This document shows, piece by piece, positions 34,542 to 41,598 of a DNA stretch of 41,643 nucleotides. The first letter of the stretch is position 1. Every line of letters begins with the position of its first letter. This stretch comes from an uncultured Bacteroidales bacterium (GTDB lineage: Bacteria; Bacteroidota; Bacteroidia; Bacteroidales; WCHB1-69): positions 1 to 41,643 of the forward strand of contig CAJOKR010000001.1 of assembly GCA_905235135.1 (NCBI GenBank). The letters run 5' to 3'. The translations under genes and the position numbers were made by a program. The notes beneath the pieces were generated by a model. It saw only the letters and a list, made by a program, of their open reading frames with translations, did not search any database and was not told the DNA's origin.

Positions 34542-34590
34542 TAAACCTTAAACCTTAAACCTTAAACCTTAAACCTTAAACCTTAAACCA
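34542..34590 (+). repeat. Seven-unit TAAACCT array in the leader of the CCG-domain gene
   Basis: Seven nearly identical 7-bp units (last one TAAACCA) run to 6 nt before the ATG at 34597, so they form the G-free 5' leader of that gene. Confidence 0.85.
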
Positions 34591-34596
34591 AAAAGA

Positions 34597-35355
34597 ATGA
34601 GCGATTCGCAACAAACAGTATTCCTGTACGTTCCCTGCCAGATGGACCTCTTCCAGGCGGAAACGGTGACGAGTGCCATCACGGTGCTCAACCGGCTGGA
34701 TCAGTTCTGCCATTACGACAAGGAAAGCACCTGCTGCGGCCGCCGTTTCTTCATGGAGGGTGAGATGCAGTACGCCAAAGACCTTGGCTATCAGGTCATC
34801 CAAACCTACACGGAGTATTGCAACCTGCACAGGACCACCTTTCCCGTGGTGGTTCCCGATGCCGCCTGCGCGGGTTTCATGCGCAAGCATTTCGACCTGA
34901 TTCTGAAAAACGCCACCCTGCCCAACGAGCTGAACACCTTCATCAGCAACGTCTATGAACTGTGCGATTATATCGTCAACGTGTTGAAGGTGAACAAATT
35001 GGGGAATAGTTTCCGCCACCGCGTGTTCTACTTCAAATCCTGCTCGTCCAAACATCTCTATCCCGACAACAACGCTCCCGAGACGCTTTTAAGCAACACG
35101 CTTGGACTGGACCTGATCGAGGATACGGAGGAGAAAAACTGCTGCTGCGGGGCCAACGGCCGTTTCCCGATGCTGAACCCCGAGGCCGCTGAAAAGATGA
35201 CTGGCGAAATTGTGCTCCGCGCCTACAACCAGGGGGCCGAATACATCACCTCCACCGACATCCACTGCCTGCAACTGCTCGATGCTTACAAACAGCAACA
35301 CGATGTCGATATTGACATTATCCATATTTCTGACATCCTCCGCGGCGAAGAATAA
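34597..35355 (+). CDS. LutA/YkgE-like (Fe-S)-binding CCG-domain protein
   Basis: The 252-residue protein has two cysteine-rich CCG domains. The first has CCGRRFFMEGE and PDAACAGFMRKH. The second has KSCSSKH, NCCCGANGRFPM and TSTDIHCLQLLD. This is the arrangement of LutA, the small subunit of the LutABC lactate oxidation complex, and of heterodisulfide reductase HdrB. LutB and LutC are absent, and acetate kinase lies next. A role in lactate or glycolate oxidation is possible but unproven. The first domain lacks one of the usual paired cysteines in a strict CX(n)CCG reading. The leader is a TAAACCT heptad array. Confidence 0.85.
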   Translation: MSDSQQTVFLYVPCQMDLFQAETVTSAITVLNRLDQFCHYDKESTCCGRRFFMEGEMQYAKDLGYQVIQTYTEYCNLHRTTFPVVVPDAACAGFMRKHFDLILKNATLPNELNTFISNVYELCDYIVNVLKVNKLGNSFRHRVFYFKSCSSKHLYPDNNAPETLLSNTLGLDLIEDTEEKNCCCGANGRFPMLNPEAAEKMTGEIVLRAYNQGAEYITSTDIHCLQLLDAYKQQHDVDIDIIHISDILRGEE

Positions 35356-35393
35356 TTTGATCTCCGCGTATCACTCGTATCTACACGTATCTA

Positions 35394-35442
35394 TCTCTAA
35401 TCTCTAATCTCTAATCACAGTTCACTGATCACTGATCACTCT
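35394..35442 (+). repeat. Seven-heptad array (TCTCTAA x3, TCACAGT, TCACTGA x2, TCACTCT) before ackA
   Basis: The units are in exact register. The words TCTCTAA, TCACTGA and TCACAGT also make the array at 15004-15038, 20 kb away. TCTCTAA differs by one base from TCTCTAC, the last heptad of the palindromes. Confidence 0.8.
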
Positions 35443-35479
35443 TACAATAAATATATAAAGTCACAAAAAATAAAAGAAT

Positions 35480-36676
35480 ATGAAGATATTAGTACTTAAC
35501 TGCGGCAGTTCCTCCATCAAATATCAATTGTTGGAGATGGAGCCGCAACCCGAACTTTTGGCTAAAGGTTTGGTTGAGCGCGTCGGTTTGGAAATGGGTG
35601 AGTTCACCCACAAGCCCGTCGGCAAGGAGAAATGCTACGTGCAAACCCCCATCCCGACCCACGAGGAAGGCATCAAGCTGGTGCTGAACATGTTGACCGA
35701 TCCCGAGCACGGTGTCATCAAATCCTTAGACGAGATTGGCGCGGTGGGTCATCGTGTGGCGCACGGCGGTGAATACTTCAAAGAGAGCTGTGTCATCGGC
35801 GACAAAGAGCGTGAGGAGATCGCAAAACTTTGCGCCTTGGCTCCCCTGCACAATCCTGCCAGCCTCACCGGCATCGACGCAATGAAAAAGCTGCTCCCGA
35901 ACGTGAAGCACGTCGGTGTGTTCGACACCTCTTTCCACCAGACCATGCCGTCAGAGGCGTTCCTCTATGCCCTTCCTTACGAGTATTACACCGAGAAGAA
36001 GATCCGTCGCTACGGTTTCCACGGCACGAGCCACAAATACGTGGGTCCGAAGGCCGCTGAAATTGCCGGAATTCCTTACGAAAGCGCGAAGATTGTGAGC
36101 TGCCACCTCGGCAATGGCGCTTCCATCTGCGCCATCAAGGATGGCAAATCCATCGACACCTCCATGGGCTTCACCCCGGTGGAAGGCCTCGTGATGGGCA
36201 CCCGCGTGGGTGACATCGATGCCGGCGCCCTGCTTTACATCATGGACACCGAAGGCCTGAACACCAAGGAGATGAACACCCTCATCAACAAGAAGAGCGG
36301 TCTGTTGGGCATCTCCGGCAAGAGCGTCGATATGCGTGACATTCGCGCCGGCCGCGATGCTGGTGACGAACGCAGCACGGACGCCTTCAACATGTTCGCC
36401 TACCGCGTGCGCAAGTACATCGGCGCGTATGCAGCCACTATGGGCGGTGTGGATGTGATTCTCTTCACTGGCGGTATCGGCGAGAATGCCTGGTTCCAAC
36501 GCGAGAAGATTTGTGAAAATCTGGAATGGATCGGTGCCAAACTCGACCCCGAAGCCAACCAGAAGTACTGTGGCGAAGATGGCATCATCTCCACCCCCGA
36601 TTCCACCACGAAACTCGTGGTTGTGACCACCAACGAAGAGTTGGTGATTGCTACCGACACCTACAATCTACTGTAA
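35480..36676 (+). CDS. ackA: Acetate kinase
   Basis: The 398-residue enzyme of the ASKHA fold makes ATP from acetyl phosphate in fermentation. It has the phosphate-binding LNCGSSSIKYQL at the start, GHRVAHGG, GVFDTSFHQTMP, YGFHGTSHKYV and CHLGNGAS in the order of the family. Phosphotransacetylase, its usual neighbour, is not adjacent. A heptad array is in the leader and a strong terminator at 36703-36743. Confidence 0.97.
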   Translation: MKILVLNCGSSSIKYQLLEMEPQPELLAKGLVERVGLEMGEFTHKPVGKEKCYVQTPIPTHEEGIKLVLNMLTDPEHGVIKSLDEIGAVGHRVAHGGEYFKESCVIGDKEREEIAKLCALAPLHNPASLTGIDAMKKLLPNVKHVGVFDTSFHQTMPSEAFLYALPYEYYTEKKIRRYGFHGTSHKYVGPKAAEIAGIPYESAKIVSCHLGNGASICAIKDGKSIDTSMGFTPVEGLVMGTRVGDIDAGALLYIMDTEGLNTKEMNTLINKKSGLLGISGKSVDMRDIRAGRDAGDERSTDAFNMFAYRVRKYIGAYAATMGGVDVILFTGGIGENAWFQREKICENLEWIGAKLDPEANQKYCGEDGIISTPDSTTKLVVVTTNEELVIATDTYNLL

Positions 36677-36702
36677 AACAAGTTTTTACGGTTTGTATAA
36701 AC

Positions 36703-36743
36703 AAACGGACGATTCCGAAAGGGGTCGTCCGTTTATTGTTTTT
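36703..36743 (+). terminator. Intrinsic terminator after ackA
   Basis: The 10-bp stem AAACGGACGA/TCGTCCGTTT with a 12-nt loop is followed by a T-rich run. Confidence 0.88.
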
Positions 36744-36948
36744 CAAGTTTCAAGTTAAACCCCAAACCCTAAACCCCAAACCCTAAACCCCAAACCCTAA
36801 ACCCCAAACCTTAAACCCCAAACCTTAAACCCTAAACCTTAAACCCTAAACCTTAAACCCTAAACCTTAAACCTTAAACCCTAAACCTTAAACCCTAAAC
36901 CTTAAACCTTAAACCCTAAACCTTAAACCTTAAACCCTAAACCCTAAA
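36741..36948 (+). repeat. Telomere-like heptad array, C-rich on + strand (CCCTAAA / CCTTAAA)
   Basis: About 29 units of 7 bp begin with TTTCAAG words and go on with mixed CCCCAAA, CCCTAAA and CCTTAAA. The whole array lacks G after its first few units. It is inverted relative to the array at 38447-38670. Confidence 0.9.
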
Positions 36949-37132
36949 CTAATATGCACTACGGCCAATATGTCAAAGATCGTTAGAAATCATTCGCGAA
37001 CTGATTTCCTTTTTTGAGATAAGACGGGCATGCCTCTTACCCCAAACATTTTTGCAAATATACACAAAAAAACGCCCTTTGTCAAGAGGTAAATGCATTT
37101 TTAACAATTTTTAAGGTGTAGGACGCACCTCC
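36949..37132. other. Non-coding spacer with a leftward promoter
   Basis: There is no gene of useful length. A strong minus-strand promoter lies at 37055-37085. The region also holds a 10-codon ATG frame (36954) that stops early; one frame over, the sequence stays open for about 45 codons, so a decayed short gene is possible. Confidence 0.45.
37055..37085 (-). promoter_or_regulatory. Orphan promoter reading into the C-rich array
   Basis: On the minus strand TTGAC (-33 side, 37081-37085) is followed by a 18-20 bp spacer and TATATTTG (37055-37062), the best consensus promoter in the window. Downstream there is no gene, only a possible 19-codon frame and then the heptad array, which would be transcribed as UUUAGGG/UUUAAGG RNA. 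Confidence 0.6.
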
Positions 37133-38446
37133 TTACTTCAACACCTTCTTCAGATACTCCGTCGTGATTTCCACCGGGCGGTAGATGCAATTGGTGAAGT
37201 TATGGTCGTAGTATTCGAGTTCGTAGTATTCACTGCCGTTCCAAAGTTGGTGGAAACGCTCGCCGCAGGTGAAGGGTACGAGACGGTCGCCATTGCCGTG
37301 GATGATGCAGGCATTGCCGAGATATTTAGCCGAAGTCTCGAAAATGGGGAGATAGAGCGCGGTTTTGAGGTAGCGGCGACCAAGGGCGATACCGTTGACC
37401 AGCACGAGGCTATCAGGCGGATCGAGGGGGTTGAAGTCGATGCCGAAGAGATTACCGCGGGCTATGTCGTCGCGCACAGAGGAAGCCGGAGCCAGCAATG
37501 TCACCGCCTTGATGTCCTCAGGATGCTTGCCCGCCACCATCGCCGCCACTATAGCCCCTTGCGAGTGACCCACCAAGGCGATATCATCCACAAACCGCAA
37601 ATCTTGCGCGTAGGCCAGCACCTGCTCCAAATCCTCAATCTCGTTCGGGATTGTCATCTCGGAGAATCGACCGTCACTCTTGCCGTGACCGTTGAAGTCG
37701 AACATCATCGTGGCGAAACCTGCCGATCTTAACTGTATGGCAATCCGCTGCATCAATTCGAAGTCGTGGTCACAGTTCAGCCCATGACACAAAACCACCA
37801 AATCGCAACGCTGACCCGGGTTGAGTTGAGGCTTGTACAGTTCAGCCCACAACTTGCCTTTGCCACCATCTATCGTTATGGTGTCACAAGTTCCAGAGAG
37901 CTTAGCGGGAAGAGGTTCAGCAAAGACATCGTACAGCTTTTTCTCAATCTTATACGATAACACCGTGCTAACCAGTACTTTGCCATCGGGTCCAATAAGA
38001 TAAATAGAAGGAATCCAGCGCACGCCGTAGGCTTTGGCCACCTCCGACTGGTTCATCCGTTTCAGCTCGCTCACCTGAGGGTATGGCACGCCTGATTTGG
38101 CGATATAGTCCGGCCACTTCTCCTTGTCCGTGTCGAAAGAGACCCCAAGGAACTCCACCCCATTCTCATGGAACTGGTTGTATAGGCGGATGATTTCGGG
38201 GAGGTCTTTGCGACAATCGGGGCACCAGGAGGCCCAAAAGTCGATAACAACGTACTTCCCCTTGGCAAAGTCACTGAACTTAAGCGTTTTGCCATCAGGT
38301 GTCTGCAGTTGGAAATCCGGCGCGGGTGTCCCCGGTTTCAACAGTTCCTGCGCGTAGGTCTCGTCAAAATCCAACACCACCTGCGCATGCACGTCCGCAA
38401 ACGCGAAGGCCAGAAGGAATAGCCATAAAAGTCGTATGTTTCTCAT
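37133..38446 (-). CDS. Secreted TlpA-type thioredoxin fused to an alpha/beta hydrolase
   Basis: The 437-residue protein has a signal peptide (1-22, cut after DVHAQ). A TlpA/ResA-type thioredoxin domain follows (about 35-170) with W-C-P-D-C (Cys75, Cys78) and the cis-Pro loop WIPS (144-147). An alpha/beta hydrolase of the serine aminopeptidase/esterase type makes up about 185-437, with HG at 221-222, the nucleophile elbow GHSQG (Ser295), Asp387 in GNGDRLVP and His415 in YYDHNF. Both active sites look intact. It would act in the periplasm. The substrate is unknown; redox control of the esterase or joint handling of thioesters is speculation. Its ATG abuts the G-rich array with no spacer, and the promoter seems to lie about 390 bp upstream. 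Confidence 0.88.
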   Translation of the reverse strand: MRNIRLLWLFLLAFAFADVHAQVVLDFDETYAQELLKPGTPAPDFQLQTPDGKTLKFSDFAKGKYVVIDFWASWCPDCRKDLPEIIRLYNQFHENGVEFLGVSFDTDKEKWPDYIAKSGVPYPQVSELKRMNQSEVAKAYGVRWIPSIYLIGPDGKVLVSTVLSYKIEKKLYDVFAEPLPAKLSGTCDTITIDGGKGKLWAELYKPQLNPGQRCDLVVLCHGLNCDHDFELMQRIAIQLRSAGFATMMFDFNGHGKSDGRFSEMTIPNEIEDLEQVLAYAQDLRFVDDIALVGHSQGAIVAAMVAGKHPEDIKAVTLLAPASSVRDDIARGNLFGIDFNPLDPPDSLVLVNGIALGRRYLKTALYLPIFETSAKYLGNACIIHGNGDRLVPFTCGERFHQLWNGSEYYELEYYDHNFTNCIYRPVEITTEYLKKVLK

Positions 38447-38670
38447 AAGGTTTAAGGTTTAGGGTTTAAGGTTTAGGGTTTAAGGTTTAAGGTTTAGGGT
38501 TTAGGGTTTAAGGTTTAGGGTTTAAGGTTTAGGGTTTAAGGTTTAGGGTTTAAGGTTTAGGGTTTAAGGTTTAAGGTTTAGGGTTTAGGGTTTAGGGTTT
38601 AAGGTTTAGGGTTTAAGGTTTAAGGTTTAAGGTTTAGGGTTTAAGGTTTAAGGTTTAAGGTTTAGGGTTT
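38447..38670 (+). repeat. Telomere-like heptad array, G-rich on + strand (TTTAGGG / TTTAAGG)
   Basis: Thirty-two units of 7 bp, each TTTAGGG or TTTAAGG, end exactly at the start codon of the minus-strand fusion gene, of which they are the 5' leader. The array is inverted relative to 36741-36948. Confidence 0.92.
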
Positions 38671-38678
38671 ATAGTTTT

Positions 38679-38797
38679 AAGTCTCAAGTCTTAAGTCTTA
38701 AGTCCAAAGTCCAAAGTCTCAAGTCTCAAGTCTTAAGTCCAAAGTCCAAAGTCTCAAGTCTCAAGTCTTAAGTCTCACGTCTCACGTCTAAAGTCTT
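38679..38797 (+). repeat. Seventeen-unit AAGTCTC-type heptad array
   Basis: Seventeen units in exact register are drawn from AAGTCTC, AAGTCTT, AAGTCCA, ACGTCTC and ACGTCTA. It lies directly beyond the TTTAGGG array, with 8 bp between. Confidence 0.9.
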
Positions 38798-38835
38798 CAT
38801 TATCAACAAGTAGAAGAACAAACGAAATTAAACAG

Positions 38836-38843
38836 CAAAAGTA
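38836..38843 (-). promoter_or_regulatory. Candidate -7 box (TACTTTTG, minus strand) for the fusion gene
   Basis: On the minus strand this reads TACTTTTG and faces the fusion gene 390 bp away. If used, the leader would consist almost wholly of the two heptad arrays. A -33 TTG is not clear. Confidence 0.45.
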
Positions 38844-38856
38844 CCAAAAAATAGTG

Positions 38857-38864
38857 TATCTTTG
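38857..38864 (+). promoter_or_regulatory. -7 box (TATCTTTG) for the gpsA-like gene
   Basis: TATCTTTG ends 20 nt before the ATG at 38885. Confidence 0.65.
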
Positions 38865-38884
38865 CACGCTTAAAAAATGTTAAA

Positions 38885-39934
38885 ATGACGAACGAACATC
38901 TGTCTTCGACAATCATGCCGCGCAGCCGGAAAATGCGCGCCCGATATAGGGTTGCGGTGATTGGCAGCGGGAGCTGGGCGACGGCCATTGTGAAGATCAT
39001 CTCGGTGAACTTGGAGCACATCCACTGGTGGGTGAGGCAGGAAGAGGTGGCGGAAAGCATCATGAAATACGGTCACAACCCCAAATATCTCAGCTCCGTC
39101 TTCATCAATCCGGAAGACGTGAAGGTGAGCACTGACATCAAAAGTACCGTGGCGCGGGCGGATTATGTGATTATCGTCACCCCGTCGGCCTATCTGCACA
39201 AGACTTTGGAACCGCTCAAACGGTCGCAGCTGTCGAAAAAGAAGATCATCCTCGCGGTGAAGGGCATCGTGCCCGAGACCATGCAACTCATCAGCGACTA
39301 CATGCAGTCGCAGTTCAAAGTGCCTTTAGATCAGCTATGTATCATCAGCGGCCCGTCACATGCCGAAGAGATTGCGCAGGAGAAATTCACCTTTCTGACC
39401 GCCGCTTCCACCAACACGGAGTTGGCTGAGACGGTCGCGAAATTCTTCACCACCCGCTACTGCCGCACCTCCGTCTCCAACGACGTGATGGGCGCGGAAC
39501 TGGCCATCGTGCTGAAAAACATTTACGCTCTCGGGGCCGGCATTTACAGCGGTCTCGGTTACGGGGACAACTTCATCGCCGCCTACGTGTCGAACTGCGT
39601 GAAGGAGATGAAGTACTTTGTATCAGAGGTTTACCCCAACGAGAACCGCCATATTTCCGACTCGGTCTATCTGGGCGACCTTTTGGTGACCGCCTACTCC
39701 ACCTTCAGCCGCAACCGGCTTTTCGGCATCATGATCGGGCACGGTCTTTCCGTGCGCGTATCGCTGATGGAGCTGCGGATGGTCTCTGAAGGCTACACTG
39801 CCTGCCGCTGCGTGCATGAAATCAACAAAAAAATCGGTGCTAACATCCCCATAGTGGAGACCATTTACGGCATTTTGTACGAAAACAACAACGTCTCCTC
39901 TGAGATGAAGCGCATTGCTGAACACTTTGTGTGA
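38885..39934 (+). CDS. gpsA: NAD(P)-dependent glycerol-3-phosphate dehydrogenase
   Basis: The 349-residue enzyme makes sn-glycerol 3-phosphate from dihydroxyacetone phosphate for phospholipids. It has the nucleotide-binding VAVIGSGSWATAI (about 24-36), ILAVKGI, ISGPSHAEEIAQ, the catalytic-Lys stretch GAELAIVLKNIYALGAG and YLGDLLVTAYSTFSRNRLFG. About 20 residues precede the Rossmann fold. Its TGA overlaps the ATG of the next gene (TGATG), so the two are translationally coupled. Confidence 0.93.
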   Translation: MTNEHLSSTIMPRSRKMRARYRVAVIGSGSWATAIVKIISVNLEHIHWWVRQEEVAESIMKYGHNPKYLSSVFINPEDVKVSTDIKSTVARADYVIIVTPSAYLHKTLEPLKRSQLSKKKIILAVKGIVPETMQLISDYMQSQFKVPLDQLCIISGPSHAEEIAQEKFTFLTAASTNTELAETVAKFFTTRYCRTSVSNDVMGAELAIVLKNIYALGAGIYSGLGYGDNFIAAYVSNCVKEMKYFVSEVYPNENRHISDSVYLGDLLVTAYSTFSRNRLFGIMIGHGLSVRVSLMELRMVSEGYTACRCVHEINKKIGANIPIVETIYGILYENNNVSSEMKRIAEHFV

Positions 39935-40911
39935 TGATCCGGTTTCTCCAACATTCCGAAATTGACCCCGACAAATGGAACCAAGCTGTACGTAACAGTT
40001 TGTCTCCTAACGTATTGGCCGAATATGAGCTGTTGGATCTGCTCACGGGTGACGATACGTGGCACGCATTGGTCGATGACGACTACCAAGCCGTGATGCC
40101 GCTCCCGACCCGCCAAAAAGGAGTGTTAAAATATGTTTACACGCCGTTCTTTTTGCCGCAAATGGGCATCTTTTATCGACAAGAGCTGCATCCCGAAGAA
40201 ACAGATGCTTTCTTGCAAGAGATTTCCAAACACTATGTTTTGGCAGATGTGCTTCTTAACGAGACACAAGTATCACAGAAGCCATACAATTCCAATTTCA
40301 CTTCTTACAAACTTGATTTACAACCCGCTTATAATGAACTGTTTTGCCAATTCCATGAGAACACGAGGCGGAACATCAAGAAGGGTGAAAAGATGCTATG
40401 CAGGGTGACCGTAGAAGAAGAATCGGTGGCGGACATTATCGCACTTTTCCGAACAAACAAGGGTTCAGAAGAAACTGTACATTTTCGAGAGAACGATTAT
40501 GCAAGATTACAGCGCGTTTCCGATTACTTGCTGGAGCACAATCTGTTAGATATTTATGGTGTGCGTACTGCCGACGGACAATTGGCAGCAGGCGCCTTAT
40601 TTGTGAAGGACGGGAAACGTCGCTGGTTCTGGTTCTCCGGTCGCGACAACCGACTGTCGGAAAGCAAACCCATGTTCCAGCTGCTCGATGCCTATATCCG
40701 CAACCATGCGGAATCGGACCTTTACCTCGACTTTAACGGATCCTCAAACCCGAATGTTGCAAGATTGTACCAGAGTTTCGGCAGCTCAAAGCTCTTCATC
40801 CCGTTTGTGCGACGGTTCAAGAACCGGTTTTGGGAGAGAGTGGGAGAGAGTAATATATATTTCTTTATTTTTCCATTAATATTTACTAACAAAAATTTTT
40901 CTTTTTTTTAA
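39934..40911 (+). CDS. FemAB/GNAT-like acyltransferase with an AT-rich, probably foreign, C-terminal tail
   Basis: The 325-residue protein resembles Bacteroidota acetyltransferases of the FemAB/GNAT_acetyltran_6 type: TRRNIKKGEK (a stretch binding phosphate in the family), GVRTADGQLAAGALFVKDGKRRWFWFSGRDN, LYLDFNGSSNPNVARLYQSFGS. The substrate is unknown. The start ATG at 39934 overlaps the gpsA stop. Up to about residue 302 the composition matches its neighbours. A tandem 10-bp duplication (40831-40850) then leads into very AT-rich DNA, and the last 20 residues (IYFFIFPLIF...) are hydrophobic, of low complexity and unlike the family. The native C-terminus has probably been replaced. Confidence 0.75.
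   Translation: MIRFLQHSEIDPDKWNQAVRNSLSPNVLAEYELLDLLTGDDTWHALVDDDYQAVMPLPTRQKGVLKYVYTPFFLPQMGIFYRQELHPEETDAFLQEISKHYVLADVLLNETQVSQKPYNSNFTSYKLDLQPAYNELFCQFHENTRRNIKKGEKMLCRVTVEEESVADIIALFRTNKGSEETVHFRENDYARLQRVSDYLLEHNLLDIYGVRTADGQLAAGALFVKDGKRRWFWFSGRDNRLSESKPMFQLLDAYIRNHAESDLYLDFNGSSNPNVARLYQSFGSSKLFIPFVRRFKNRFWERVGESNIYFFIFPLIFTNKNFSFF
40831..40850 (+). repeat. 10-bp tandem duplication at the composition boundary
   Basis: TGGGAGAGAG occurs twice in tandem, and the next base begins DNA with almost no G or C. It may be a junction scar of an insertion or an assembly join. Confidence 0.7.
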
Positions 40912-41518
40912 CTTTTGTTCGTTTTAGCTCTAATTTATTCTCATATTCTAAATTAGACAATATTTTCTTAAAAATTTCTGAACTAATAAATTTTTCTCCT
41001 AATTTTTCAAATATCTCATCAATAGATTGATTTTCAAGTGCTGAAGTTTCAAAAAAAATTGCATCAATTTCTTTGGAAAATTCTTTAGCTTCTTTACTTT
41101 TGACTTTTTCCTTTGTATATAAATCACATTTATTTCCTGCAATAGCAAAAATTATTTCAGATATAGAATTATTTTTAACTGAATTATACCAATAACTTTT
41201 AATATTTTGAAACGTCTCTGAATTTGTTATATCATATACTAAAATACAAGCATAGGCTTCTTTATAAAATATAGAATTAACAGATCTAAAACGTTCTTCA
41301 CCGGCGGTATCCCATATATCGAAACTAATTTTGTATTGTCCTATTATTTGCGATTTAGTTGAATATGATGCACCTATGGTCGACTTTTCATTTTCTTTAA
41401 AAGAATCTAGATAACGTTTGATTATAGATGTTTTTCCAACACCACTATCACCAACAACTATGACTTTACAAGATATTGGTTTATCATTTTTTGTTTCTAT
41501 TTGTTTCTTATTTGACAT
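40886..41518 (-). CDS. Eukaryote-type Rab-family small GTPase
   Basis: The 210-residue protein is a complete Rab-like GTPase: G1 GDSGVGKTS (23-31), switch I Thr47 in STIGASY with the Rab F1-type IGASY, G3 WDTAGEERFRS (69-79), Rab F4-like FYKEAYACILVYDIT, G4 NKCD (129-132), G5 ETSAL (157-161). It ends in a Lys-rich tail with a single terminal Cys (KKKKNFC), a possible prenylation site. The catalytic Gln of DTAGQE is Glu74 here, so intrinsic hydrolysis may be low. IGASY recalls the Rab5/21/22 group. The frame is uninterrupted, uses TAG stop and CAA for Gln, and two counted 60-base lines are 25% and 18% GC. Upstream there is no TAnnTTTG box. An AATAAA lies about 16-22 nt after the stop, but this is not surprising in AT-rich DNA. 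Origin: transfer from a protist or anaerobic fungus, or a chimeric contig. Confidence 0.88.
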   Translation of the reverse strand: MSNKKQIETKNDKPISCKVIVVGDSGVGKTSIIKRYLDSFKENEKSTIGASYSTKSQIIGQYKISFDIWDTAGEERFRSVNSIFYKEAYACILVYDITNSETFQNIKSYWYNSVKNNSISEIIFAIAGNKCDLYTKEKVKSKEAKEFSKEIDAIFFETSALENQSIDEIFEKLGEKFISSEIFKKILSNLEYENKLELKRTKVKKKKNFC

Positions 41519-41598
41519 ATTTTTTAATTTTATAATTATTATTATTATAATTAAATAATTTTTTATTTTTTTAATATTGTAATAAATCTGTTGAAAAT
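41519..41598. other. AT-rich upstream flank of the Rab-like gene
   Basis: Eighty bases are nearly all A/T, with ATT/TTA runs. There is no bacterial -7 box or Shine-Dalgarno sequence; it looks like intergenic DNA of an AT-rich protist. Confidence 0.6.

Noticed and set aside
36954-36986. Ten-codon frame starting ATGCACTACGGC after the C-rich array
   Set aside because: It is too short, and a possible frameshifted continuation has no recognisable family; kept only as a note on a possibly decayed gene.
36741-38797. CRISPR array
   Set aside because: The repeats are 7 bp, tandem and without spacers; no cas genes are in the window.
41519-41598. Ciliate origin of the Rab region with reassigned stop codons
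   Set aside because: The gene ends in TAG and uses only CAA for Gln, with no internal TAA or TAG; a standard-code donor fits better.
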